The translations under genes were made by a program, and so were the position numbers. From contig JAPSJS010000001.1 of NCBI GenBank assembly GCA_031178065.1, positions 62,001 through 126,000 of the forward strand: DNA of 64,000 bases, given 5' to 3'. The number at the start of each line of letters is the position of its first letter. Position 1 is the stretch's first letter. The notes below the pieces were generated by a model. It had not been told where the DNA came from, did no database searches, and saw nothing but the letters and a program-made list of their open reading frames with translations. Positions 7,829 through 15,005 of the stretch are shown here, in pieces. The DNA comes from Altererythrobacter sp. GTDB lineage: Bacteria; Pseudomonadota; Alphaproteobacteria; Sphingomonadales; Sphingomonadaceae.

Positions 7829-7910
7829 TGACATGGCGGTTTGCCGCCATGTCAGGGCCCATGAATGGGCCGGGGTGAGAAGCGAGATATGTTCCACATT
7901 TGAGAACATA
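7829..7910. promoter_or_regulatory. Three stacked palindromes, likely operators
   Basis: In 82 bp there are three perfect inverted repeats. The first has 11 bp arms TGACATGGCGG/CCGCCATGTCA around TTTG (7829-7854). The second has 7 bp arms GGCCCAT/ATGGGCC around GA (7856-7871). The third has arms TATGTTC/GAACATA 9 bases apart (7888-7910), the same 7-9-7 geometry as the CCGAATA operator in the cro/cI region. They lie just past the end of the helicase-type gene. The first could fold in RNA; the third looks like a protein-binding site. No promoter could be fixed with confidence. Confidence 0.55.
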
Positions 7911-7929
7911 ATCGCGGGTCGGGGAGCGC

Positions 7930-9954
7930 TCATTCAGCGCCCCCTTTCTTCTGCGCCAGCACCCACGCCGCGGCCTCTTCCGGCCGGCTAGCATCGGGCA
8001 GCTCGCTCTCGTCGACCACGGCGGCCAGCGGCACCAGTACGGCGCGCTGGCTCTGGTGGCCGAACTTCACCTTTGGCCCGTCGATCGCCGACAGCTGCCA
8101 GCCATCGCCCTTGAACGTCGTACGGGCGAGCGATTGCCGCCACACGCCGTCCTGCCACGTCTGGCCCTCGTAGATCTTCGCCAGGGCCTGATGCTTGCCG
8201 GCGACGGCCAGCCATATCGGATCGTCCTTGTCGAACGCCTCCGTGCCCCAGCGGGCCGCTTTGACGACCTTCCCGGCCCGATCCCGCTCTTCCGGATACC
8301 AACGTGCCTTGACGAGCTTGAGCCCGAGCTGCTGCAGCCGTGCGGCCGCCCGGCTGTCACCTTCGCGATCGCCGTTCTGCAGCAAGGGCGCGCACTCGTA
8401 GGCGATCGCCTTGCCGATCCAGCTGCCAAGCGATTCCCGCTCGTCGCCGCCGCGCGCCTGCACCTGGGCGGTGAGGAGATGATCGATGCACGCCACGTGA
8501 TCGGCGGTCGCCTCGGAGATCTCCGCCATCTTCTCCGGCCGGCACATGTCGGCCCAGTGGGCGACTTCCTCGTCGTCCGGCAGGCCGTCGTCCATCTCTT
8601 CCCAGTCGAAGAGCGCGAGATCCGCGCACGCCAGCAGCGTACCAAACTGGTCGCAGGCGCGCGGTTCGTGGCCGACGTCGGCCAGCGCCTGGTGATAGCG
8701 CGCCTTGGTCGCCTCGAGGCGCGCCCACCCGTCGACCATGCGGCGCTGCAGCTTGCGGCCGAGCTCGGCCAGGTGCCAGTCGGCCAGCACCGGCGGCGGC
8801 GCGCCATCCTCGAACGGCTGCAGCTCGAGGATGCCGAGGCGGCTGCGATCCTGCGCCTGCAGGGGCGGGATATTGATCGAGGAGAACCAGAAGCACGATC
8901 GCAGCGTGAATTCCTGCGCCGTCCCGTCCGCGCTGCCCCTGTGCGCCTTCTCGCCGCTCGAGGCGACGCGCGCGAGCTCGATCACGTCCTGCACGCGCCG
9001 GTTGTCGGCGCTCGCCTCGATCTCGTCGAACAGCACCGGTACGGTGGAGTTGCGCAGCGTCTGGCGGATCGCGGCCGCGCTGGCGTTGCCCGTGCGGAAC
9101 AACCCCTCGCCGTAGAGCTGGTGAACCACGCCCTCTTCGCCGTTGAGCGTCGACTTGCCGGTGCCGCGGCCGCCCGTGATCCAGATATTCGGCCGCCACT
9201 TGAGCGCGCCGCCGACCATGCCGGCGCAGATCGCGCCGAGCAGCAGCCGCACGTCGAGCGTCTTGCGCTTCCAGTTCCACGTGGAGAGCAGCCGCACCAG
9301 CTGCTGCGCGGCCTCGGGCCCGGCCCGATCGGGCTGCGGGCGCGGCAGCTTCTCGCCGCCAGGATAGACGTGCACGCCATGCAGGCCGCAGTCGATCCAC
9401 GTCCACCCGCGTATCGTGCCGTCGAGGTTGTGCACGCTGGTCAACAGCTTGTCGCCGCAGTGGAGCACCAGGCCGTTGTTCTCGTGCCGGTGGGCGCCGT
9501 TGCCGCGCATCTTGTTCGCCGCGGTGAAGATCCCGCGCCGCACGCATTCCTCGATCAGCGCACGCGAGGCTTCGGCCTGGTCGAAGCCAATGATCTCGCT
9601 TTCCTTCACGCACACCCGGTTCGCGCCGCGGCCTTCGAAGACCGGCTTCGACCACTGCGGGAAACTCTCCTCGAGCCAGTCGCTCGCGGGCCCGAACAGC
9701 GCGATCAGGCTGTTCTTGCCGTGCCGGTTGCCGGCCTCGAGGCCGACCAGCTGCTTGTTGAAATCGAGGTAGTAGCAGGCCTGGCTGCCACCGATATCGC
9801 TCGACATGCCAAGCGGCACGATCGGGCACCCGGGCGGGAACGGCGGCCGCTCGGCCGCCCGCTTCGACGTCGCGCTGCCCGGCGCCACGAGCTGGGGCGC
9901 GTTCTGCGGATGGTCGAGCGCATCGCGGATCGGGTTGGGGGCCGGATCGCTCAT
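7930..9954 (-). CDS. Phage replication helicase-type ATPase
   Basis: A 674-residue protein starting at ATG 9954, which overlaps the preceding stop as ATGA. Walker A GGRGTGKST is at residues 261-269 and Walker B-like VPVLFDEIEA near 308-317. Together with the long N- and C-terminal extensions, this fits the phage and plasmid DNA replication ATPases that act as helicases with a separate toprim primase. The neighbouring ParB-like and toprim genes form one operon with it. The C-terminal 200 residues are Trp-rich and may be a DNA-binding region. The stop lies in an imperfect hairpin (7921-7943) without a U-run. Confidence 0.75.
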   Translation of the reverse strand: MSDPAPNPIRDALDHPQNAPQLVAPGSATSKRAAERPPFPPGCPIVPLGMSSDIGGSQACYYLDFNKQLVGLEAGNRHGKNSLIALFGPASDWLEESFPQWSKPVFEGRGANRVCVKESEIIGFDQAEASRALIEECVRRGIFTAANKMRGNGAHRHENNGLVLHCGDKLLTSVHNLDGTIRGWTWIDCGLHGVHVYPGGEKLPRPQPDRAGPEAAQQLVRLLSTWNWKRKTLDVRLLLGAICAGMVGGALKWRPNIWITGGRGTGKSTLNGEEGVVHQLYGEGLFRTGNASAAAIRQTLRNSTVPVLFDEIEASADNRRVQDVIELARVASSGEKAHRGSADGTAQEFTLRSCFWFSSINIPPLQAQDRSRLGILELQPFEDGAPPPVLADWHLAELGRKLQRRMVDGWARLEATKARYHQALADVGHEPRACDQFGTLLACADLALFDWEEMDDGLPDDEEVAHWADMCRPEKMAEISEATADHVACIDHLLTAQVQARGGDERESLGSWIGKAIAYECAPLLQNGDREGDSRAAARLQQLGLKLVKARWYPEERDRAGKVVKAARWGTEAFDKDDPIWLAVAGKHQALAKIYEGQTWQDGVWRQSLARTTFKGDGWQLSAIDGPKVKFGHQSQRAVLVPLAAVVDESELPDASRPEEAAAWVLAQKKGGAE

Positions 9955-10967
9955 GCGCAGTCTCGCAGCGAGCACCACTTGCTCGCGCACGCTTGCGCCT
10001 CGGCCGGGCGCACAAGCCTGTCGCATTGTTCGCAGAACTCGGCCTTCGCCTTCTTGCGAAGCTCATACCTGTCGAGCGACGACCCGGTTCGCGCAGGCCC
10101 GCGCATTACAGGCCAGCGGGGCTTCGCAACGATTGGTGCAACCGCCTTGACCGCGTCGCCTTCCCACACATTGAGCACGGCTTTGGCGGCCGCCTCTGGC
10201 CGAGAAACGGTCGGGTCGGCACTCAACAGAACGATCTGGCGGCGCAGTTCCTCCTGCCCCAATCGCCCGAGCTTGGCGGTGAAATTGGCAAATCGTGCCG
10301 GCACGAATGCGCGGCTTTCTGCACACTCCTTGACGCACACCGCGACGATGCCAGGATAGATACTGCCAGCGTAACGTAGCACCTGCCCGGCAAAGGCGGT
10401 GGATAGGCACTGCAGCGCCTCCGCTGCGACATGGGCACCATACCTCTTCCAGGTGGCTTCGATCCCGCCGATATTCCCGATCATTCCGGGCTTCCACCCT
10501 GCGGCCGTCATATGTGGCGCGACTTCCAGGCCGGCAGCCTCGATCGCGTTGCTGATCGCCACCGCCTGTTCATCGCCTGCCGCGACAGCCGCCTTGAACA
10601 GATCGATCTTCGCCAAGGGGCGACGCCGCTGGTTCAACCGGACAAAATTGGCCGCCTCCGTTGCCGCGTCGCCGTAGTTGCCGACGACACAGGGAAGATG
10701 GGTGATATCGCCTCGCAGCCGCGCCGCCTCGAGCCGATGCTGCCCGTCGATCACGAACAGATTTCCGTCAGGGCGCCGCGAAACCACCAGCGGGAGGCAG
10801 AGGTCCCAGTTCCACTCACGCGCGATCGATCCAATCAGACGCTGCGAATCCTCACCCTCGATCGATCGCTGATAGGTTGGATCGATCGCCAGTTCGTCGG
10901 GCGCCATGAATTGCAATGCGGGCAGGCGCCCGCGCGCCGGTGCGAACTTGTCTGCTGTCTTGCTCAC
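9951..10967 (-). CDS. ParB/sulfiredoxin-fold protein with C-terminal Cys cluster
   Basis: A 338-residue protein starting at GTG 10967 (GTGA overlap with the toprim stop). Residues 18-75 carry a ParB-like core: LAIDPTYQRSIEG and LFVIDGQHRLEAARLRG, the latter matching the GxHR signature. The C-terminus has CEQC followed by C and WCSLRDC, a probable zinc site. ParB-fold proteins bind or nick DNA, and some use CTP to slide along it. Its place between primase and helicase genes suggests a replication or origin-binding role; the GGAACC array next to the operon is a candidate target. That link is inference. Confidence 0.8.
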   Translation of the reverse strand: MSKTADKFAPARGRLPALQFMAPDELAIDPTYQRSIEGEDSQRLIGSIAREWNWDLCLPLVVSRRPDGNLFVIDGQHRLEAARLRGDITHLPCVVGNYGDAATEAANFVRLNQRRRPLAKIDLFKAAVAAGDEQAVAISNAIEAAGLEVAPHMTAAGWKPGMIGNIGGIEATWKRYGAHVAAEALQCLSTAFAGQVLRYAGSIYPGIVAVCVKECAESRAFVPARFANFTAKLGRLGQEELRRQIVLLSADPTVSRPEAAAKAVLNVWEGDAVKAVAPIVAKPRWPVMRGPARTGSSLDRYELRKKAKAEFCEQCDRLVRPAEAQACASKWCSLRDCA

Positions 10968-12100
10968 GCCCGCCTCCGCTTCTCGGCCGCGCGCTCGGAT
11001 ATCGCCAGCGCCTGCAGCCATTCGTTGATGTCCTTGACCGGCAGCCCCGCGACCTTCTCCGGCGGCAGCACCAGCTGCACCTGCCTGCCGCGCGCCTGTT
11101 GCTTGGCGATCGCGCGCTCGAGCGTGGCCTGCGCCTGCTCGCCGGAATCGCGATCGGCCACGATCACCATCGGGCCGGCGCGCGGCGGCAGCACGATCGC
11201 GCCCATGTTGCCGAGAGAGATCGCGCACAGGATCCGCGCGTCGGGCTTCATCATCCGCACGCACACCGCGTCCTCGGGCCCCTCGGTCACATAGACCGGC
11301 TCGCCCTCGGGCATCGCGGCCATGGACTTGCGGCTCTGGCCCTTGTTGATCGGAATGAACCCGCCGCCCATGTTGCCGAGCACCATCTTCGGCTGCGCGG
11401 TCGCGAGCTTGCGCCAGCGCCCTTCGTCCTTTTGCAGGTAGATCCGGTGCGTCCCGATCTGCCGCCCCTGCGGATTGAAGATCCCGCACAGCAGCGCCGG
11501 CACCTTCACCCGCTCCGCCTTGCACCAGACTTCGTCATGAAACCGCAGGCTGCCGGGCCACTGGCCGCCGGTCGGGCTGTCCGCCGCACCGGGGCCGAGG
11601 CCGCGCCCGCGCAGATAGGATTCCGCCGGCGTCCCGGCGATCGGCACGCCCTGCAGGAACAGCGACCGCGCCCCACGCGCCTTGGCCTCGCGCTCGACGG
11701 CCAGATCGGCCTCGCGCCTCTCCGCGCGTGCCTGCGCCTCGGCGGCGCGCTTCGCCCGCTCGGCCTGGCTCATAGTGGCCCCGGGAACGAAGCGATCCTC
11801 GATCCCGAGTTGCTTTTTCGCCCAGTCGACCGCGGCGCGCATGTCGCCGCCGAACAGCTTGTGCCGCGCGAGGTCGAGGATATCGCCCCGCTCCTCGCCG
11901 CTGCGCGCGTTGCCGTAATCGGTCCAGCGGCCGATCTCGGCGCCGGCCAGCGTCACCGCCAGGCTGCCGCTCTTGCCGGTGTCGTCGATCCCGCTCGCCA
12001 TCCAGTAATTGCCGCTGCGATGCCCGTTCGGCAGCAGCTCGGCCGCATAGTGCGCGGCGTTCCGGTTGAGCCGATCGGCGATCTCCGAGACTTCGATCAC
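10964..12100 (-). CDS. Toprim-domain primase
   Basis: A 378-residue protein. An N-terminal region (residues 1-110) resembles the zinc-free N-terminal part of phage and plasmid toprim primases, followed by a highly charged linker (residues about 108-140, KRAAEAQARAERREADL). The toprim core has VYVTEGPEDAV (catalytic Glu) and MVIVADRD (Asp-x-Asp). It would synthesise RNA primers for phage replication. ATG 12,100 overlaps the upstream stop and its own stop overlaps the ParB-like GTG, so the operon is translationally coupled. No zinc-finger Cys set is visible. Confidence 0.85.
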   Translation of the reverse strand: MIEVSEIADRLNRNAAHYAAELLPNGHRSGNYWMASGIDDTGKSGSLAVTLAGAEIGRWTDYGNARSGEERGDILDLARHKLFGGDMRAAVDWAKKQLGIEDRFVPGATMSQAERAKRAAEAQARAERREADLAVEREAKARGARSLFLQGVPIAGTPAESYLRGRGLGPGAADSPTGGQWPGSLRFHDEVWCKAERVKVPALLCGIFNPQGRQIGTHRIYLQKDEGRWRKLATAQPKMVLGNMGGGFIPINKGQSRKSMAAMPEGEPVYVTEGPEDAVCVRMMKPDARILCAISLGNMGAIVLPPRAGPMVIVADRDSGEQAQATLERAIAKQQARGRQVQLVLPPEKVAGLPVKDINEWLQALAISERAAEKRRRA

Positions 12101-12483
12101 GGCAACACCGCCCCGGCGGCGATATCCGCCATCCGCTCGATATCCCGCGCCAACGCATAGGCCCGCTCGGGGGTGACGCAGGACTGCGCGGCCACGCCGT
12201 CCGCACCGCGCACCATCAGCAGCACACCCCAGTCGGCGCCCTCGAGGCGAGCCCCGACGACATAGATCTCGCCGCCCGACAGGTCGCGTGTGGCTTCAAG
12301 GTACCCGGGCCGCTGGTCGAAGCGCGCCTCATGCAGTGTAGCGGCAGGCGCAGAGATCATCTCGCGCCGCTCCTCGAGCGAGCGGGCGATATCGCCCAGC
12401 GTCAGGCAACGCGCGCCCCCGCAATCGCAGTCGGTCCCCGGGATGCAGTCCCGCGCCGCAGGAATATCGCCCCCCGCCGCCAC
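12097..12483 (-). CDS. Hypothetical phage protein, early left operon
   Basis: A 128-residue protein, first gene of the replication block, with ATGA overlap onto the toprim gene. The N-terminus has a Cys cluster (CIPGTDCDCGGARC), possibly metal binding, and the rest alternates strands and helices (GGEIYVVGARLEGADWGVLLMVRG). I do not recognise the family. It follows the cro-like gene by 126 bp; that gap contains a small TAACA/TGTTA inverted repeat (around 12,518-12,530) that could be an operator. Confidence 0.6.
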   Translation of the reverse strand: MAAGGDIPAARDCIPGTDCDCGGARCLTLGDIARSLEERREMISAPAATLHEARFDQRPGYLEATRDLSGGEIYVVGARLEGADWGVLLMVRGADGVAAQSCVTPERAYALARDIERMADIAAGAVLP

Positions 12484-12608
12484 GTCAGTGCCCGCCTGTT
12501 ATCAGATTAACCAGACGTAACATTTTGTTAACGCCCACTTGCGAAGCAGGTGAAGGGGTTACGGATGGACGGGGGAAAACTGGCTTAACCATGCACGACA
12601 ACCACACG

Positions 12609-12836
12609 TCAGGCCGCGGCGCGCGAAAGCGCACCGAGGTCGGGAAGGTCGTAGAAATCGTTAGGCTGAACGGCGCCTCCGGTGAGCACGAAGACCTCGA
12701 TCATCAGTGCCGGCCCGGGAATCTGGGGATCGACCCCGCGCTCCATCGTGCTGACGTAAGGCTGGGTGACGCCGAGCTCGGCGGCAAGGCGAGCTTGGGT
12801 CCAGCCCCTCTTCTTGCGCCAAGCAGCAAGCTTCAT
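12609..12836 (-). CDS. Cro-like XRE-family regulator
   Basis: A 75-residue single-domain protein with a helix-turn-helix (residues 4-35: WRKKRGWTQARLAAELGVTQPYVSTMERG) of the Cro/C1 class and a short helical tail. It is divergent from the CI-like gene, with an 87 bp interval holding a 7-9-7 palindrome. By position and size it is the Cro-type switch protein that would commit the phage to the leftward lytic genes. Promoter TTGCTT-N16-TATAAG on the minus strand (12,899 to 12,872) precedes it. Confidence 0.85.
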   Translation of the reverse strand: MKLAAWRKKRGWTQARLAAELGVTQPYVSTMERGVDPQIPGPALMIEVFVLTGGAVQPNDFYDLPDLGALSRAAA

Positions 12837-12844
12837 GCCACGCT

Positions 12845-12899
12845 CCGAATACAGCTACGATATTCGGTTAACTTATATTTTTTTGCTCGACATAAGCAA
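12845..12899. promoter_or_regulatory. Cro/CI switch: operator and leftward promoter
   Basis: A perfect inverted repeat CCGAATA-N9-TATTCGG lies at 12,845-12,867, immediately upstream of the Cro-like start. On the minus strand a promoter TTGCTT (12,899-12,894), 16 bp spacer, TATAAG (12,877-12,872) would start transcription within the palindrome, so a bound repressor would block it. The TATAAG(C/T) element recurs on the plus strand at 12,914-12,920 before the CI-like gene and twice at 13,686-13,710. Site and geometry are seen; binding by Cro or CI is inferred. Confidence 0.7.
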
Positions 12900-12923
12900 G
12901 ACGCGGGCGCAATTTATAAGCAG

Positions 12924-13292
12924 ATGACATATCCGCTCGCCATGCATCCTCGCACACGCCTTCGCGAACTGCGCAAAGCCGCCGGTTTGTCCCAGGCGCA
13001 GCTGGCCGAGAAAACTGGTGTGTCGCAGTCGGCGATCAGTCAGATCGAGAACGACGTCATCGCCATGGATACGGCGTGGATGCGCGCCTTCGCCCGCGAG
13101 CTGAAATGCGCGACGGCCGACCTCCTGCCCGACGAGGACAACCCCGATCGGCTGACCGAGGAGGAGCGCGACCTTATCCACAGATATCGCGCCGCCCAGC
13201 TCGAGCAGCGCGCGATGATCCGTCGCGTCGCCGAGCCGCTGCACGAGTTTCAAGGTGCCGGGAACGACGAGGGGCTGCGCAAGCGGGCATGA
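12924..13292 (+). CDS. CI-like XRE-family repressor
   Basis: A 122-residue protein with an HTH at residues 12-45 (LRELRKAAGLSQAQLAEKTGVSQSAISQIEN) and a helical C-terminal half (RLTEEERDLIHRYRAAQLEQR) that likely dimerises. It lacks a LexA-type peptidase domain, so induction would not be by RecA-stimulated self-cleavage. ATG 12,924 or the in-frame ATG 12,942 could start it; neither has a clear Shine-Dalgarno. It leads the rightward arm and is divergent from the Cro-like gene, fitting the lysogeny repressor role. Confidence 0.85.
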   Translation: MTYPLAMHPRTRLRELRKAAGLSQAQLAEKTGVSQSAISQIENDVIAMDTAWMRAFARELKCATADLLPDEDNPDRLTEEERDLIHRYRAAQLEQRAMIRRVAEPLHEFQGAGNDEGLRKRA

Positions 13293-13480
13293 GCGACGGT
13301 CTTCAGCGACTGCTCTGGAGCCTCTATTTCCTCGCGGATCTCGCCACGACCGGTTTTCTCATTTGGGAGGATTGGGACGACATGACCTGGTGGAACTGGA
13401 TCATCATTGTCCCGATCGACATCTTCCTTGGCACGATCTGGCCCATCTACTGGCTGATCCTCCGGCCGTTGACCGCCTAG
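13289..13480 (+). CDS. Small Trp-rich membrane protein
   Basis: A 63-residue protein with ATGA overlap to the repressor gene. It carries two hydrophobic segments (LLWSLYFLADLATTGFLIW and WIIIVPIDIFLGTIWPIYWLIL) separated by EDWDDMTWWN, so it is probably a two-pass inner-membrane protein. Expressed with the repressor from the prophage, it could be a lysogenic conversion or superinfection-exclusion factor. That role is inferred from position and topology; many short prophage membrane proteins next to cI have it. Confidence 0.65.
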   Translation: MSDGLQRLLWSLYFLADLATTGFLIWEDWDDMTWWNWIIIVPIDIFLGTIWPIYWLILRPLTA

Positions 13481-13483
13481 CCG

Positions 13484-13690
13484 GTGCTCGGCCGCCTCGC
13501 CTCGACCTCGCATCATCGCTTTCAGCGGAATGTAACTGCTTGGTCGGACACGCTTCCTGCCGCAGATACGCGCACCTGGTGGGAAAAGCTCTCGACGCTA
13601 GAAGCCGGACTGCTCATCGCCGCTGCGATAGCCGTCGTCATCATTGCCTTGGCGGGTTTTCTTTGGGTATTGCGACGTATCAAAATATAA
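13484..13690 (+). CDS. Small single-pass membrane protein
   Basis: A 68-residue protein beginning at GTG 13,484, three bases after the preceding stop. The N-terminal 38 residues are polar (TAWSDTLPAADTRTWWEKLS), followed by one transmembrane helix (LLIAAAIAVVIIALAGFLWVL) and a basic RRIKI end, predicting an N-out, C-in topology. No family recognised. It ends in an AT-rich segment just before the promoter at 13,695, so with the repressor and the Trp-rich protein it forms a short lysogeny-expressed cluster. Confidence 0.55.
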   Translation: MLGRLASTSHHRFQRNVTAWSDTLPAADTRTWWEKLSTLEAGLLIAAAIAVVIIALAGFLWVLRRIKI

Positions 13691-13723
13691 GCCATTGACA
13701 TAATATAAGCTATGGCAATATGC
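13684..13723 (+). promoter_or_regulatory. Rightward operon promoter with direct-repeat operator
   Basis: TTGACA at 13,695-13,700 is followed by a 17 bp spacer and an A/T-rich hexamer ATATGC at 13,718. Overlapping it is an 18-bp-phased direct repeat AATATAAGC (13,684-13,692 and 13,702-13,710). The same TATAAGC element occurs in the Cro/CI region, so one regulator may control both. Transcription would cover the small-gene operon from 13,755. Confidence 0.6.
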
Positions 13724-13753
13724 AGGCCCCGTTCACACGAACGGAGGCCTGCA
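13721..13753 (+). promoter_or_regulatory. Leader hairpin sequestering a Shine-Dalgarno
   Basis: The leader folds as TGCAGGCC plus CCGTTC, loop ACAC, then GAACGG, one bulged A and GGCCTGCA, a 14 bp stem. The Shine-Dalgarno GGAGG of the gene at 13,755 is buried in the right arm, ending directly before ATG. Translation of the first rightward gene should therefore be inhibited unless the hairpin is opened by a protein, an RNA, or coupling. Confidence 0.7.
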
Positions 13754-13754
13754 A

Positions 13755-14141
13755 ATGTCCGCCATGTTCAGCCTTCTCGCCGCCAGCGGCGACGATGAAG
13801 GCACCACCTGTACCTTCTACTGGGTCCGCCGGCAGTTCGGCCAGGGCGCCCGGAGCCGCTGCAGCGACAACAAGTTCGGCGCGTTCCTCGAGGACCTGAT
13901 CGAGAACGAGGGCTTTCCCCGCCCTCTCCCCCATCCGAAGCACGGCGGCGGGATCGAACGCGGCGTCACCAACCGCAGCCAGTGGATCCGCGCCGGCGTG
14001 GTCGAATGGCTTGGCGACTACCTCCCGCCCAGCGCCGCCACCGCGATCGACGCCCAGGCCATGCGCTCCGCCGCCGACGACATGGACGCGGCCGCGCGCA
14101 AGCTCTGCCTGGTCGTGAACAACTCCGCAGGTGCGGCGTGA
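13755..14141 (+). CDS. Hypothetical phage protein, first gene of rightward operon
   Basis: A 128-residue protein translated behind the Shine-Dalgarno that is hidden in a hairpin. The sequence (TFYWVRRQFGQGARSRCSD, FGAFLEDLIENEGFPRPLP, SQWIRAGVVEWLGDYLPP) has an appearance of a helix-turn-helix-like middle with a Trp-rich tail, vaguely like small DNA-binding excision or regulatory proteins, but I cannot name a family. As first gene it could regulate the operon. GTGA overlap with the following gene. Confidence 0.65.
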   Translation: MSAMFSLLAASGDDEGTTCTFYWVRRQFGQGARSRCSDNKFGAFLEDLIENEGFPRPLPHPKHGGGIERGVTNRSQWIRAGVVEWLGDYLPPSAATAIDAQAMRSAADDMDAAARKLCLVVNNSAGAA

Positions 14142-14266
14142 GCCTCCTCCGCACCAGAACCCGCTACTACGCGACGCCCTGGGGCATCCGCCGCGTGAAG
14201 GTCTGGAAACTCGGCCCGTTCGTGATCTGGCGCAAGCTCTGCCGCGACAGCGAAGGAGCCGCATGA
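14138..14266 (+). CDS. Tiny basic phage protein
   Basis: A 42-residue protein from GTG 14,138 (GTGA overlap) ending at TGA 14,264-14,266, overlapped by the next ATG. It is basic and aromatic (RTRTRYYATPWGIRRVKVWK). Reality is supported by the exact overlaps on both sides and the high third-position GC; no family is recognised. A nucleic-acid-binding peptide is possible. Confidence 0.5.
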   Translation: MSLLRTRTRYYATPWGIRRVKVWKLGPFVIWRKLCRDSEGAA

Positions 14267-14859
14267 TGGCCGACCGATTCCATGCCCGCTATGCGCCGGA
14301 TTGTCTCCACTCCGATCCGACGGAGGCCAAAACCGATCTATCGGCAGAGCCGTTCGAGCTGCAGGGCCGATTCTATGCGCCCGCCCGCGCCGCCATGATC
14401 GGCATCGCCCAGGGCGAAGACAGGGCGGATGACATGTTCGTCCGCGTCATGTTCGGCGCCGGCACCGCCGGGCTGTTCATGGCCTTTACGCCCGACGGTG
14501 CCCGCGAATTCGCGCGAAGCATGACATTGGCCGCCGGCCAGGCCGAGGCCAACGGCGCAAAACGCACCAACGCTGCCCTCGAACCGCTCGTAGAGCGCGC
14601 GCGCCAGGCACGCGATCCTCTTTCCCAAACCGACCGCCGGGTTTCCCCCCTGTTGCCCCGGCGTTCGGAGGCCGCGCGGCGGGCGCCGCGCTCAAGCAGC
14701 GACGCGGTAGCGCTGCAAGAGCGCCCCGTTCGCCGCGCGGCCCAAGCCTTCCCGCGGATCCACACTGCGCTCGATCGCTTCGCGCGCTGGTCCCCGCTGA
14801 TCGCCCTTCTCACCCTGGCGCTGGTCGCCCGCGCCGTCATCGAAGGACTGCTGGCATGA
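14263..14859 (+). CDS. Hypothetical protein with C-terminal membrane anchor
   Basis: A 198-residue protein starting at ATG 14,263 with AAGGAG a few bases upstream and ATGA overlap. Residues 30-100 look globular (ARAAMIGIAQGED, FVRVMFGAGTAGLFMAFTPDG), then an Arg-rich linker, and a single transmembrane helix near the end (SPLIALLTLALVARAVIEGLL). Not recognised. It would be a tail-anchored protein facing the cytoplasm. Confidence 0.6.
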   Translation: MMADRFHARYAPDCLHSDPTEAKTDLSAEPFELQGRFYAPARAAMIGIAQGEDRADDMFVRVMFGAGTAGLFMAFTPDGAREFARSMTLAAGQAEANGAKRTNAALEPLVERARQARDPLSQTDRRVSPLLPRRSEAARRAPRSSSDAVALQERPVRRAAQAFPRIHTALDRFARWSPLIALLTLALVARAVIEGLLA

Positions 14860-15005
14860 TCCCGCATGAGATCGCCGAACTGGCGCAAGCACTCCAGGAG
14901 GAGTTCCAAATCGACTTCGACGCCGCGGTCGATGCTGCCTGGCGCGTCTATCGAACCCTCCAGACTGCAGGGCTCACCCTGCGAGAGCAGGAAGCGGCCC
15001 AATGA
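14856..15005 (+). CDS. Small acidic helical phage protein
   Basis: A 49-residue protein (MIPHEIAELAQALQEEF...) entirely predicted helical and acidic, from ATG 14,856 overlapping the previous stop and ending with an ATGA overlap onto the next gene. No family known; the exact four-base overlaps support translation. It could be a small partner protein or a DNA mimic, which cannot be decided from sequence. Confidence 0.55.
   Translation: MIPHEIAELAQALQEEFQIDFDAAVDAAWRVYRTLQTAGLTLREQEAAQ

Larger units (their letters stand above)
6757..7929. other. 1.17 kb largely non-coding prophage control region
   Basis: Between the helicase-type gene and the small terminase there is no convincing long gene, unlike the rest of the prophage where genes overlap by a few bases. 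It holds a 14 bp direct repeat (6820-6833 and 6868-6881, CACCCCGACCCGTG), a tandem 11 bp repeat CCTTCCAACAT (7125-7135, 7139-7149), the GGAACC dyad (7396-7645) and a stack of three palindromes (7829-7910). It would be the natural place for a late leftward promoter and could contain a replication origin. Open frames here are mostly GC-driven. Confidence 0.7.

Noticed and set aside
7888-7910. LexA box
   Set aside because: Alphaproteobacterial LexA sites are GTTC direct repeats with 7-base spacing; this is an inverted repeat with 9 bases between halves.
8056-10359. 767-codon plus-strand open frame
   Set aside because: Opposite the helicase-type gene, composition-driven, no recognisable domain.
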